Assembly (NCBI GenBank): GCA_016190985.1
Contig: JACPPI010000027.1
Location: forward strand, 1 to 64,000
Source of the DNA: Opitutia bacterium
GTDB taxonomy: Bacteria > Verrucomicrobiota > Verrucomicrobiia > Opitutales > Opitutaceae
DNA: 64,000 nucleotides
Direction: 5' to 3'
In this document: positions 1-8,861 of the stretch, in pieces
How positions within the stretch are numbered: position 1 is the first letter of the stretch
How the letters are laid out: the number at the start of each line of letters is the position of its first letter
Position numbers and translations under genes: made by a program
Notes under the pieces: generated by a model
Database searches by the model: none
Seen by the model: only the letters and a program-made list of their open reading frames with translations
What the model was told of the DNA's origin: nothing

Positions 1-78
1 CATCTCGTCGAGAAAACGGTCGGCGCGCGTGCGTTTGGTCAGGCACCCTAAGGACAGAAACGTGGTTTGTTGGCTCAT
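1..78 (-). mobile_element. 5' end of IS5-like transposase gene, truncated by window edge
   Basis: Reverse complement of 1-78 reads MSQQTTFLSLGCLTKRTRADRFLDEM, resembling the N-terminus of IS5-family transposases (RERFLxEMDRVVPW type); GAGCCTCTGAAAAACTCCC at about 121-140 looks like the IS terminal repeat. Confidence 0.65.
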
Positions 79-141
79 GGGGATATTACCCGCTGCTGCA
101 AAATACGTTCCAACGCATCAGGGAGTTTTTCAGAGGCTCCT

Positions 142-1761
142 CTACGGAGAAAGGTGGATTTTTTTGTATTGGTAGAGGCCGATCAGGGCGGGCTCCCAGC
201 CTTTGACCGAGGGGTCGATCAGGTAGTTCCGCGCGCCGAAGATCAGGGGGATGATGGGGGACTGTTCCAGCAGGATCGCCTCGGCCTGCTGGAAGCACTC
301 GTGGCGTGCCGCAGGATCGGCGGTTTGCGCCGCCTGGGCGATGAGCCGGTCGTAGGCGGCGTCGCCCCAGCCGGTCCAGTTGGCCGTGCCGCCGGTGACG
401 AAAAGTTCGAGGAAGGTGGCCGGGTCGGGGTAGTCGGCGACCCAGCCGTTCGAGCCGACCGTGAAATCCAGCACGCGCTGGTTCTGGATCGAGGTCTTCT
501 GCTCGAGCAGGGCGATGGCGGCGTGGACGCCCAGCTCGCGCTCCCACATGGCTTGGACGGCCTCGACGATCTTGGGCTGGAGTTCGTCGTTGCGGACCTG
601 GATTTCAAAGGGCGGCAGGCCCCGGCCGCCGGGGTAGCCGGCGTCGGCGAGCAACTGGCGGGCGGCGGCGAAGCCATCTGTCAACGTGGTGCGGGAGGAG
701 TAGCCCGCCAGCCCGGGCGGGGTGAGGCGGCGGGCGGGCGCGCGCGAGCCATGCAGCAGGTTGCGCGTGATCGAGTCGCGGTCGATGGCGAGGGAAAGGG
801 CCCGGCGCAGCCTGGGGTTGTCGAAGGGCGGCCGCGTCGTGTTGAACCGGATGAAGATGGTCTGGGCAAAGGGGTCGATGCGGAGTTTGTGGGGGGCGCT
901 CGCGCGATAGGCGGGGATTTTGGAAAGCGGGAGGTTGTGGATCACGTGGAGCTGGCCGGCGCGGAAGTTGCGCTCCTCCACGTCGGGATTCTCGATCGGA
1001 TAGAAAACGATGCCGTTGAGGCGCACGGTGGCGGCGTCCCAATACTGCGGGTTCTTCGCCGTCACGATGCGGCCGTTGGGCGTCCACTCCGTCAGCACGA
1101 ACGGGCCGTTGCCGACGAAGTCCTTGGGCGTGAGCCAGGGGGTTTCGCGGCGGTTGAGCCCGCCGAGCCGGGTGAGCACGCGGGGATTGACGGGATACCA
1201 CGAGCTGCTGGCCACGAGCAGCGGCAGATACGGCGTGGGGTGGGCGAGCGTGACGGTGACGGTGCGCGCGTCGGGCGCGGCGAAACCGACGGCCGCGGGG
1301 TCGGCGATCTGCCGGGTGTTGAACGCCTCGGCGTTTTTCACCGGATAAAAAAAGTAGGCGTAGGGCGAGGCCAGCTCGGGCGAGAGGCAGCGGCGCCAGG
1401 ATTGGACGAAGTCGTCGGCGGTGAGCGGCTCGCCGTTCGACCAGCGGAGCCCGGCACGGAGGCGGAAGGTCCAGGTCAGTCCGTCGGCCGAGGTTTCCCA
1501 GCGCTCGGCGGCGGCCGGCGCCGCCGTGGAAGTCCGCTCGTCGATGACCGTCAGGCCCTCGAACAGGGCGGCGACCAGGCGCGACTCGGTGTAGGCATCG
1601 ACCAGGTGGGGGTCGAGGGTGGCGGGCTCGGCGCCGTTGCCCATGTGCAGGATGCCCGTGCGCGTGCCGGCCTCGACGAGGGTTTCCCGCCGGGAGCAGG
1701 AACTCAGAAGACAGAGAGCAGAGGACAGAAGACAGAGGGCCGCTGAAGGACGCCAAGGCAT
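142..1761 (-). CDS. Peptide ABC transporter substrate-binding protein (OppA/SBP_bac_5 family), lipoprotein
   Basis: Lipobox-like LLSSCSRRE; EPATLDPHLVDAYTESR, WSNGEPLTADDFVQSWRR, IDRDSITRNLL typical of OppA. Confidence 0.93.
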   Translation of the reverse strand: MPWRPSAALCLLSSALCLLSSCSRRETLVEAGTRTGILHMGNGAEPATLDPHLVDAYTESRLVAALFEGLTVIDERTSTAAPAAAERWETSADGLTWTFRLRAGLRWSNGEPLTADDFVQSWRRCLSPELASPYAYFFYPVKNAEAFNTRQIADPAAVGFAAPDARTVTVTLAHPTPYLPLLVASSSWYPVNPRVLTRLGGLNRRETPWLTPKDFVGNGPFVLTEWTPNGRIVTAKNPQYWDAATVRLNGIVFYPIENPDVEERNFRAGQLHVIHNLPLSKIPAYRASAPHKLRIDPFAQTIFIRFNTTRPPFDNPRLRRALSLAIDRDSITRNLLHGSRAPARRLTPPGLAGYSSRTTLTDGFAAARQLLADAGYPGGRGLPPFEIQVRNDELQPKIVEAVQAMWERELGVHAAIALLEQKTSIQNQRVLDFTVGSNGWVADYPDPATFLELFVTGGTANWTGWGDAAYDRLIAQAAQTADPAARHECFQQAEAILLEQSPIIPLIFGARNYLIDPSVKGWEPALIGLYQYKKIHLSP

Positions 1762-1868
1762 GGGGGGATTAATGGGACTATTTGTGGGGCAGGCAAGGCG
1801 CGCGCGCGAAAATTCTGTGTCCAAGTCCTAATAAACCCGTCCATGCTGCGTCGTAGGAGCAAGGTCTC

Positions 1869-2408
1869 GTGAATATCGAACCGGAAACAAACCATGACAG
1901 TTCCGATGCCAGCTCCCTTGTGGGGGCGGCGGTGGCCCGCCATCAGGCCCCGCTGCTCCGCTACGCCACCCGCCTTTTCGGCGGGGATGCCGACCGCGCC
2001 CGCGATGTCGTGCAGGACACCTTCGTCAGGCTCCTCGCCCAGCCGCCCGCCGCGGTGGACGGCCACGTGGCCGAGTGGCTGTTCACCGTCTGCCGCCACC
2101 GCACGCTCGACGTCCTGCGGAAGGAGGGGCGCATGAAACGCTTTGAGGAAGGCCAGGCCGAGCGCCTGACCGCGCCCGAACCCCGGCCCGGCCGCACGCT
2201 GGAGCGCGCCGAGCAACACGCCGCCGTGCTCCAGCTCATCGGCCGTCTGCCCCACAACCAGCAGGAAGTCGTCCGGCTGAAATTCCAAAACGGCTTCAGC
2301 TACCAGGAGATCAGCCGCATCACGTCGCTGTCGGTCGGCAACGTCGGCTTCATCCTGCACACCGCGCTCAAGGCGCTGCGGGCCGAGATGTCCGCGCAGC
2401 CCGAGTAA
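1869..2408 (+). CDS. ECF-type RNA polymerase sigma factor
   Basis: DRARDVVQDTFVRLL (region 2) and LPHNQQEVVRLKFQNGFSYQEISRITSLSVGNVGFILHTALKALR (region 4); GTG start. Confidence 0.93.
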   Translation: MNIEPETNHDSSDASSLVGAAVARHQAPLLRYATRLFGGDADRARDVVQDTFVRLLAQPPAAVDGHVAEWLFTVCRHRTLDVLRKEGRMKRFEEGQAERLTAPEPRPGRTLERAEQHAAVLQLIGRLPHNQQEVVRLKFQNGFSYQEISRITSLSVGNVGFILHTALKALRAEMSAQPE

Positions 2409-2430
2409 CCACCATAACACAGGACAGAAA

Positions 2431-4512
2431 ATGAACCAGAATCACATTTCCCCCGACGATCCGCGCCTGACCCTTTTCGCCCTCGGCGAGATGGAGCCGG
2501 CCGAACGGGCCCAGTTTGCCCGGCTCCTCGAACAGGACACTGCCGCCCGGCAGGCCGTGGAAGAAATCCGCGCCACCGCCGCGACCGTCACCGCCGCGCT
2601 GGAACTGGAACCCATGGTTGGCCACGTTCCGCCGGCGAAGCCCAAGGGCAAGCTGCTGCGCTTCCCCCAGATGTATTTTGTCATCAGCGGGCTCGCCGCC
2701 GCCTGCTTCGCGGTGTTCTTCGTGGTCTGGCAGAATCAACCACAAGAGTGGGTAACCAAGCAGACGCACGTGATCGAGATGCCGCTTGCCGCCGCCAAGG
2801 AGGCAAAGGACGATAAAAGCATGAACGTGGGCCTGCCGGTCGCACCGTCTCCTTCACCGATGGTTGCGATGGATGTGATGAGCCCCGGAGAAGCTCGGGC
2901 CGCGCAGGCCTCTGGCTCGGCGGCGGTTTATCCGATGGTTCAAACGGAACTGATGGCGCGGCAGTCATATTTTGGGAATATGAAGATGAAGGCCGCGCCT
3001 GCGCCGGGCCTGAGCTTTGGCGGCGGAGCCGCACCGGTGGAGCGCGATCACAACACCGAGGCCTACGGCCATCACAAGGACAACGATTTCCTCCGCGTCG
3101 TGGACAACCCGCTGTCCACCTTCTCCGTCGATGTGGACACCGCGTCGTATGCCAACGTCCGGCGCTTCCTCGCGCAGAAACAACTGCCGCCGGCCGACGC
3201 CGTGCGCATCGAGGAGCTCGTGAATTATTTTCCCTACGCCTACCGGCCGCCGACGGGCAGCGTGCCCTTCGCCGCGAGCCTCGAGGTGGCCAGCGCGCCC
3301 TGGGCGCCCGGGCACCGCCTCGTGCGCATCGGCCTCAAGGGCCGCGAGGTCAGCGACGCCGCGCGCCCGGCCGCCAACCTGGTCTTCCTGCTCGATGTGT
3401 CGGGCTCGATGGACGAGCCGAACAAGCTCCCGCTGGTGAAGCAGTCCCTGCGGCTCCTCGTCAACAAGCTGCGGCCCGACGACCGCGTGGCCATCGCGGT
3501 CTACGCCGGGGCCTCGGGCCTCGCGCTGCCCTCGACCAGCGCCCGGGAGCAGGCGAAGATCCTAGAGGCCATCGAGGAGCTGACCCCCGGCGGCTCGACC
3601 AACGGCGCCCTGGGCATCCAGCTCGCCTACGACATCGCCAAGGCCCACTTCATCCCCGGCGGCGTGAACCGCGTGATCCTCGCCACCGACGGCGACTTCA
3701 ACGTCGGCACCACCAGCGAAGGCGAGCTGGTGCGGTTGATCGAGGAGAAGGCCAAGAGCGGCGTGTTCCTCAGCGTGCTCGGCTTTGGCATGGGCAACTA
3801 CAAGGACAGCACGCTCGAGTTGCTCGCCGACAAGGGCAAAGGCAACTACGCCTACATCGACTCGCTCGCCGAGGCGAAGAAGACGCTCGTCGAGCAGGCC
3901 GGGGGCACGCTCGTGACCATCGCCAAGGACGTGAAGATCCAGGTGGAATTCAATCCCGCTCAGGTGCAGGCCTACCGGCTCATCGGCTACGAGAACCGGC
4001 TGCTGGCCAAGGAGGATTTCAACAACGACAAGGTGGACGCCGGCGACATCGGCGCCGGGCACACCGTCACCGCCCTCTACGAGGTCGTGCCGGTCGGCGT
4101 CGGGATGGAAACCGCCCCCGGCGTCGATCCGCTGAAATACCAGCGGCCGGCGGGCCAGCAAGAGTCCCGTTCCAGCCTGCTGGCTGGCCGGGATTTGTCC
4201 GGGCCGACCGCCCGGCAAACCGAGATGTTGACCGTAAAGATCCGCTACAAGGAGCCGGCCGGCGACGTGAGCAGCAAGCTGGAGTTCCCGCTGACCGACA
4301 CCGGCGCGCGCTTCGAGGATGCCAGCCCGGACTTCAAGTTCGCCGCGGCGGTCGCGGGCTTCGGCCTGGCGCTGCGCGACTCGCCGCACAAGGGCGCGTT
4401 GACGCTCGCGCAGGTGGCGGAGTGGGGCCGGGCCGGCCTCGGCGGCGACGTCGGCGGCTACCGGACGGAATTTATGACCCTGGTCGGCGAGGCCGCGTCG
4501 CTCCTGCGTTGA
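2431..4512 (+). CDS. Anti-sigma-like N-terminus, TM helix, and YfbK-like von Willebrand factor A domain protein (DUF3520-type C-terminus)
   Basis: LTLFALGEMEPAERAQFARLLEQD; TM FVISGLAAACFAVFFVVW; NPLSTFSVDVDTASYANVRRFL and LVFLLDVSGSMDEPNKL. Confidence 0.9.
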   Translation: MNQNHISPDDPRLTLFALGEMEPAERAQFARLLEQDTAARQAVEEIRATAATVTAALELEPMVGHVPPAKPKGKLLRFPQMYFVISGLAAACFAVFFVVWQNQPQEWVTKQTHVIEMPLAAAKEAKDDKSMNVGLPVAPSPSPMVAMDVMSPGEARAAQASGSAAVYPMVQTELMARQSYFGNMKMKAAPAPGLSFGGGAAPVERDHNTEAYGHHKDNDFLRVVDNPLSTFSVDVDTASYANVRRFLAQKQLPPADAVRIEELVNYFPYAYRPPTGSVPFAASLEVASAPWAPGHRLVRIGLKGREVSDAARPAANLVFLLDVSGSMDEPNKLPLVKQSLRLLVNKLRPDDRVAIAVYAGASGLALPSTSAREQAKILEAIEELTPGGSTNGALGIQLAYDIAKAHFIPGGVNRVILATDGDFNVGTTSEGELVRLIEEKAKSGVFLSVLGFGMGNYKDSTLELLADKGKGNYAYIDSLAEAKKTLVEQAGGTLVTIAKDVKIQVEFNPAQVQAYRLIGYENRLLAKEDFNNDKVDAGDIGAGHTVTALYEVVPVGVGMETAPGVDPLKYQRPAGQQESRSSLLAGRDLSGPTARQTEMLTVKIRYKEPAGDVSSKLEFPLTDTGARFEDASPDFKFAAAVAGFGLALRDSPHKGALTLAQVAEWGRAGLGGDVGGYRTEFMTLVGEAASLLR

Positions 4513-4566
4513 AGTTCCAGCCTCAATAGGTCTTGCCGGCATCGCGCGCCGGGCAATCCTGCCCGC

Positions 4567-5055
4567 ATGGCGATTTTCGGCTCCCTCCGCACCGTGCGCG
4601 CCCAGCTGGCGCATGACCGGCGTTTCACGGCCACCCTGGCCTACCTGGCTGAAATGCTGGACGCCAAGTCTGCCGCGCGCGCTCGGCTGAACGTTGTGGC
4701 CGTCGGTGCCACCGAGAAAATTTCTCTGGCTGATGGGGCCTTCGCCCTCGAGCAGGCTTATCTCTCCAAGCCGCGCGCTGCGGCCTTTCTGGAATCGCAT
4801 CGCAACTATATTGACGTGCAGGCCGTGGTGGCGGGCGAGGAAATCCAAGAGGTGGCAGACATCGGTCGGATGACGGTGGAGGCGCCCTACCACGCCGAGC
4901 GCGACCTGATCAAATACCACGATTTTCGCGACACGTCGCTGCTCAGTGCCCGGGAGGGCCTGGTGGCGGTGTTCTTTCCGGTGGACGGTCATATTTCCCG
5001 GGCCAGCGGCGAGCCGGTGCTCGTAAGAAAAACCGTGATTAAGGTGCCAGTCTGA
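4567..5055 (+). CDS. YhcH/YjgK/YiaL family protein (DUF386)
   Basis: ORF with ESHRNYIDVQAVVAGEE, FFPVDGHISRASGEPVLVRKTVIKV typical of the family. Confidence 0.88.
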   Translation: MAIFGSLRTVRAQLAHDRRFTATLAYLAEMLDAKSAARARLNVVAVGATEKISLADGAFALEQAYLSKPRAAAFLESHRNYIDVQAVVAGEEIQEVADIGRMTVEAPYHAERDLIKYHDFRDTSLLSAREGLVAVFFPVDGHISRASGEPVLVRKTVIKVPV

Positions 5056-5086
5056 CTGTAGCGGCGCTCTATGAGCGCCGCTACAG
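5056..5086. repeat. REP-like palindrome, 14-bp perfect arms, 3-nt loop
   Basis: CTGTAGCGGCGCTC tat GAGCGCCGCTACAG, starting on the base after the yhcH-family stop codon. Confidence 0.85.
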
Positions 5087-5105
5087 CGCCAAGCGCCCAA
5101 CGAGG

Positions 5106-5975
5106 ATGAACTACCGGCACCACTACCACGCGGGCAACTACGCCGATGTCCTCAAGCACGCGTTGCTGCTGCGGCTGATCCGCGCGATGCAGCGCAAGGC
5201 GAAGGGCTTTCTCTACCTCGACACCCACGCCGGCCGGGGCGGCTACGATCTCTCGGTGCCCTCGGTGCTGCCCGACGGCAAATCCCGCGCACCCGAGCAC
5301 CCCGCCGGCATCGGCCGCCTGTGGGGCGCGACCGGACTGCCGCCGGCGCTCGACGATTACCTGGCCCTGGTGCGGCGGTTCAACGACCGGAACGGCTCGG
5401 TCGGCGAGGAGCTGAAATTCTATCCCGGCTCGCCCTGGCTCGCGAAGCTGCTGTTGCGGCCGCAGGACCGCATGGCGCTGTGCGAGCTGCGGCCGGACGA
5501 CGCCGAGGCGCTGGACTTCGAGTTCGCCAGGGAGTCACGCGTGACCGTGCAGGCCATGGATGGTTACACCGGATTGAAAGCCCTGCTGCCGCCGCCGGAG
5601 AAGCGCGCGCTGGTGCTGATCGACCCGCCGTTCGAGACGAAAAGGGAATTTGCCGACATCGTCCGTGGATTGCGCGACGCCTTGAAACGCCTGCCCGGCG
5701 CGGTGATCGCGGTGTGGTATCCGATCACGGAGCGGGCGCGGACGGACGAGTTTCACCACGCCCTGCTCGAGCTGGCGACGCCGGCACTGTATGCCGAGCT
5801 GAACATCGCCGGCGAGAACTCCACGCTGCGGATGAAAGGCTGCGGTCTGCTCATCCTGAATCCGCCGTGGCAGATCGACCGGGAGATCCGGGCCTTGCTG
5901 CCGGTGTTGCGCGAGAAACTGGGGGTGGACGCCGGGGCCGGCACGGCCTGCGACTGGCTGGTGCCGGACAAGTGA
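5106..5975 (+). CDS. rlmJ: 23S rRNA (adenine(2030)-N(6))-methyltransferase RlmJ
   Basis: MNYRHHYHAGNYADVLKHALL; LIDPPFE; VIAVWYPI; CGLLILNPPW. Confidence 0.96.
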   Translation: MNYRHHYHAGNYADVLKHALLLRLIRAMQRKAKGFLYLDTHAGRGGYDLSVPSVLPDGKSRAPEHPAGIGRLWGATGLPPALDDYLALVRRFNDRNGSVGEELKFYPGSPWLAKLLLRPQDRMALCELRPDDAEALDFEFARESRVTVQAMDGYTGLKALLPPPEKRALVLIDPPFETKREFADIVRGLRDALKRLPGAVIAVWYPITERARTDEFHHALLELATPALYAELNIAGENSTLRMKGCGLLILNPPWQIDREIRALLPVLREKLGVDAGAGTACDWLVPDK

Positions 5976-5977
5976 GG

Positions 5978-6036
5978 TTGGTGGTCGCCGATTTCCATAT
6001 CGGCGACTGGCGTCGGTGTGGAAACCGACGCCCACC
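5978..6036. repeat. Bipartite REP/BIME-like element (two inverted hairpin units)
   Basis: GGTGG-TCGCCGAT-ttccat-ATCGGCGA ... CGTCGGT-gtggaa-ACCGACG-CCCACC; unit 2 reverse complement is GGTGGGCGTCGGTTTCCACACCGACG. Confidence 0.85.
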
Positions 6037-6046
6037 CTGTGATGTC

Positions 6047-6250
6047 TCAGCCTTGGGGCGGGCGCCGCGTGAGGCGCGCGGCCGTGAACGGCAAAGGATC
6101 GAATGCGACGCGCGGGTTGGGCAGCACGGGCGCCTTGAAGACGGGCTGGCCCCACAGGATGTCGCGATTGAGGTTCTGCCGCCCGGCCGCAACCGCCTTG
6201 GCGGCCGGGTGGGCCGCGCACGAGGGGGATTGGTGCGGGAAGTAGGTCAT
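6047..6250 (-). CDS. Small hypothetical protein (67 aa)
   Basis: Uninterrupted ORF in a gap between rlmJ and hsp20; no recognised family. Confidence 0.35.
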   Translation of the reverse strand: MTYFPHQSPSCAAHPAAKAVAAGRQNLNRDILWGQPVFKAPVLPNPRVAFDPLPFTAARLTRRPPQG

Positions 6251-6384
6251 GGTGTTTTGGGTGCGGCTGGGTCGGAGCCGTCACCATGAGAACCCCGCAG
6301 CCGCCGGAATGTTCCAGAAAAATGAACCCCCCGGGCGCGCCTCCGGGGAATTCCGCAGGCCCACCCGGGTTGTTGATCCGGAGT

Positions 6385-6780
6385 TCAGGCCACCTGGCGC
6401 TGCCGGCCCGGCGGGGCGGCGGTGGCCGGCCGGGTCTTCGGCAACACGATGGTGAGCACGCCCCCGGTGATCGAGGCCTGCAAGGACTCATAGTCGAAAC
6501 CGAGCCCCAGCCGCAGGCTGAGCCGGTAGTCGCGCTGCACGTTTTCCAGGTGCAGGGTCTGCCAGTTGGCGCGGAGGTGGTGCGCCTTGCGGGCGGTCAC
6601 CACGAGGTCGGGGCCGCGCGTGGTGATGTCCACGCCGCTCGCGTCCACGCCCGGGACGTAGAGCGTGAGCCGGAGGGCCTGCGGCAGGTCCGTGCAGTCA
6701 TAGGGCGGCGTGCGGTGCTCCGGCCGGGCTTCCGCGCGGGGAAAACGGCTGTCATGGGGGCGTTGGATGAGGGCATGCAT
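6385..6780 (-). CDS. Hsp20/alpha-crystallin family small heat shock protein
   Basis: LYVPGVDASGVDITTRGPDLVVTARK, YRLSLRLGLGFDYESLQASITGGVLTIVLPK. Confidence 0.85.
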   Translation of the reverse strand: MHALIQRPHDSRFPRAEARPEHRTPPYDCTDLPQALRLTLYVPGVDASGVDITTRGPDLVVTARKAHHLRANWQTLHLENVQRDYRLSLRLGLGFDYESLQASITGGVLTIVLPKTRPATAAPPGRQRQVA

Positions 6781-7113
6781 GGTGGTTCCTTTCTCGTCGG
6801 GTGATACCGCCGGGACTCCTGGGAGCTGAAAGAAAAACCGGGTTACGGTTTGATCAGCGGAGGCAGTCCTGGCCGGTGGGTCGCTTCAGCCAATTGGCGG
6901 CGCAACGGCACATCGGGGCGCCACCCATTGGCAGACCGGCCTTCGTAAGCGAAGTGTCGGCCTGCAAGCGGCGCTGATGTTGGATGACGTGCGTCATGGG
7001 CTGAAGAGGAGGACCAGAAAACACGTTCTAATCCGTCCGCCAAGCTAAAACCCCAACTATGACGCGGCCGCCGGGTGCTTGCGCGGGCGGCGCCGGGCCG
7101 GTAACCTTGGACC

Positions 7114-7488
7114 ATGAAACCAATGACCGATGCGAAGACGACGGTTGCGGAGCTGCGGGAGCGCGTGCTGGCCTTTGTGCGCGAGCGCGACTGGGAGCAG
7201 TTCCACTCCCCGAAAAACCTGAGCATGGCGCTGGCCGCCGAGTCGGGCGAGCTGATGGAGCACTTCCTCTGGGCCGAATCGAAGGCCTCGCGGGAGGTCG
7301 CGCGCGACCCGAAGAAACGCCCGGCCATCGAGGCCGAGATCGCCGACGTGGTCATCTACGCCCTCGAGTTCGCCAACATGTGCGGCATCGACCTCGCCGC
7401 CGCCATCGAGGCCAAGATGAAGGCCAACGCCAAAAAATATCCGGTCGAGAAATCGCGCGGCCGCTCGGAGAAATACACGGAACTCTGA
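7114..7488 (+). CDS. MazG-like nucleotide pyrophosphohydrolase
   Basis: REFVRERDWEQFHSPKNLSMALAAESGELMEHFLW, EAEIADVVIYALEFANMCGIDL. Confidence 0.93.
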   Translation: MKPMTDAKTTVAELRERVLAFVRERDWEQFHSPKNLSMALAAESGELMEHFLWAESKASREVARDPKKRPAIEAEIADVVIYALEFANMCGIDLAAAIEAKMKANAKKYPVEKSRGRSEKYTEL

Positions 7489-7491
7489 CGA

Positions 7492-7622
7492 TGCAGGGCG
7501 GGGTCGCTGCCCCCGCCGATGGGAGCAACGGGAGTCTCCAGATAATTTGTAATCTACTATATTACAAATTATCGGGAGGATCACGCCAACGCGCGAAGCG
7601 GGATCAGCGATCCCGCCCTGCA
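7492..7622. repeat. Composite REP-like inverted repeat containing an inner AT-rich palindrome
   Basis: TGCAGGGCGGGGTCGCTGCCCC ... GGGATCAGCGATCCCGCCCTGCA; inner GATAATTTGTAAT ctactat ATTACAAATTATC at 7541-7573. Confidence 0.85.
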
Positions 7623-7623
7623 A

Positions 7624-7875
7624 TCAGGCCGCCGGGATGCGCGGGCCGCTGTGGCAGGCGCAGCCGGGGGAGCAGGGGGCGGCGGGAACGGCCGCGGGGG
7701 ACTTCGCGCCGGCCTTCTCGATCAGGCCGTAGCCCCCGGTGATGACGCGCCGCACCGGCTCGCCGGTGTCGGGGTGCCGTTCCAGCGGGGCGTCCTTCAT
7801 GCTCTGCATCACCTCGAAACGCCGCGGCACCTCGCCCGGCTGTCGGGGGATGGTTTCATAGACGTAGGTGGCCAT
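7624..7875 (-). CDS. FmdB-like zinc ribbon domain protein
   Basis: MATYVYETIPRQPGEVPRRFEVMQSMKDAPLERHPDTGEPVRRVITGG. Confidence 0.85.
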   Translation of the reverse strand: MATYVYETIPRQPGEVPRRFEVMQSMKDAPLERHPDTGEPVRRVITGGYGLIEKAGAKSPAAVPAAPCSPGCACHSGPRIPAA

Positions 7876-7922
7876 GAGGGGTAGGGAGAGAAAGGGAAAA
7901 GGCTCGAAAATCAAGCCGCCCG

Positions 7923-8762
7923 CTACCATTCAGCCCGCAGTTGCGCCGGCGTGCGGCCCTGCTCGCGCAGGGTGCGTAGGGCGAGGGCGTCGTGGCGCTT
8001 GGCGAGGCGCACGCCCTTGTCGTCGGTGACGAGCGGACAGTGGTAGAACGCCGGCGGAGTCAGGCCAAGGGCGTGGTAGAGCAGCAACTGGCGGAACGTG
8101 GACAGCAGCAGGTCGGCGCCGCGCACGACCTCGGTGATGCCCAGCCCGGCGTCGTCCACCACGCAGGCGAGCTGGTAGCTGGGCCCGCCGTCCTTGCGCC
8201 ACACGAGGAAATCGCCGATCTCCCGGCCCGCGATGGCGCGTTGGGGGCCGAAGCGTCCGTCGCGAAACTCCACCGGCGCGCCATCGGGCACACGAAAGCG
8301 CCACGAATGCTCCTCCCGCCGGCCGGCGGCGCGGCGGGCGCGCTCCGTTTCGGCCAGGTTTTCCGGACGGCAGGTTCCGGGGTAGAGCGGTTCGTCGGCG
8401 GCCTCGTGCGGGGCCCCGGCCGCCGCAAACACGTCCTTGCGGGAGCAGGAGCAGGGGTAGATCGCCCCCGTCTCGCGCAGCCGTTCAAAGGCCGCGCCAT
8501 AAAGCGCGCTCCGCCCGCTCTGCGCCACCATCGGCTCCTCCCAGTGCAGGCCGAACCAGCGCAGGTCCGCGATCATCGCGGCCTCGAATTCCGGGCGGCA
8601 GCGGGCGGCGTCGAGGTCGTCATTGCGTAGGAGCAATGTGCCGCCGGCCGCGCGGGCGCGTTCCTGCGCGGTCCAGAAGGTCCGGGCGTGCCCGAGGTGG
8701 AGCAGGCCGGTGGGCGACGGCGCGAGCCGGCCGCGATAGACTGGAGGGGGATTAACCACCAA
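7923..8762 (-). CDS. gluQRS: Glutamyl-Q tRNA(Asp) synthetase
   Basis: YRGRLAPSPTGLLHLGHARTF, LLRNDDLDAARC, YPCSCSRKDV, VRGADLLLSTFRQLLLYHALG, LAKRHDALALR. Confidence 0.95.
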   Translation of the reverse strand: MVVNPPPVYRGRLAPSPTGLLHLGHARTFWTAQERARAAGGTLLLRNDDLDAARCRPEFEAAMIADLRWFGLHWEEPMVAQSGRSALYGAAFERLRETGAIYPCSCSRKDVFAAAGAPHEAADEPLYPGTCRPENLAETERARRAAGRREEHSWRFRVPDGAPVEFRDGRFGPQRAIAGREIGDFLVWRKDGGPSYQLACVVDDAGLGITEVVRGADLLLSTFRQLLLYHALGLTPPAFYHCPLVTDDKGVRLAKRHDALALRTLREQGRTPAQLRAEW

Positions 8763-8857
8763 TGGACACGAATAGACACGAATGAGGACGGAACCATCCG
8801 AAAGTTCACCGGAGGCCGGGATTGAATTCGTGCGCCTTCGTGTTCATTCGTGGTTCC
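8752..8857. repeat. Inverted repeat of AACCAC..CACGAAT type
   Basis: TTAACCACCAATGGACACGAATAGACACGAATGAG ... GTGCGCCTTCGTGTTCATTCGTGGTT. Confidence 0.7.
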
Positions 8858-8861
8858 AGAC

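Noticed and set aside
67-1746. Long plus-strand ORF (559 aa) opposite the first oppA gene
   Set aside because: Antisense of a clear OppA; high-GC genomes give long spurious antisense ORFs; sequence is Gly/Arg/Val-rich with no family features
5056-5086. Rho-independent terminator after the yhcH-family gene
   Set aside because: Strong stem but no T-tract on either strand; better explained as a REP unit
7492-7622. Possible CRISPR-like or tandem array from repeated palindromes
   Set aside because: Inverted rather than direct repeats, no regular spacers, no cas genes
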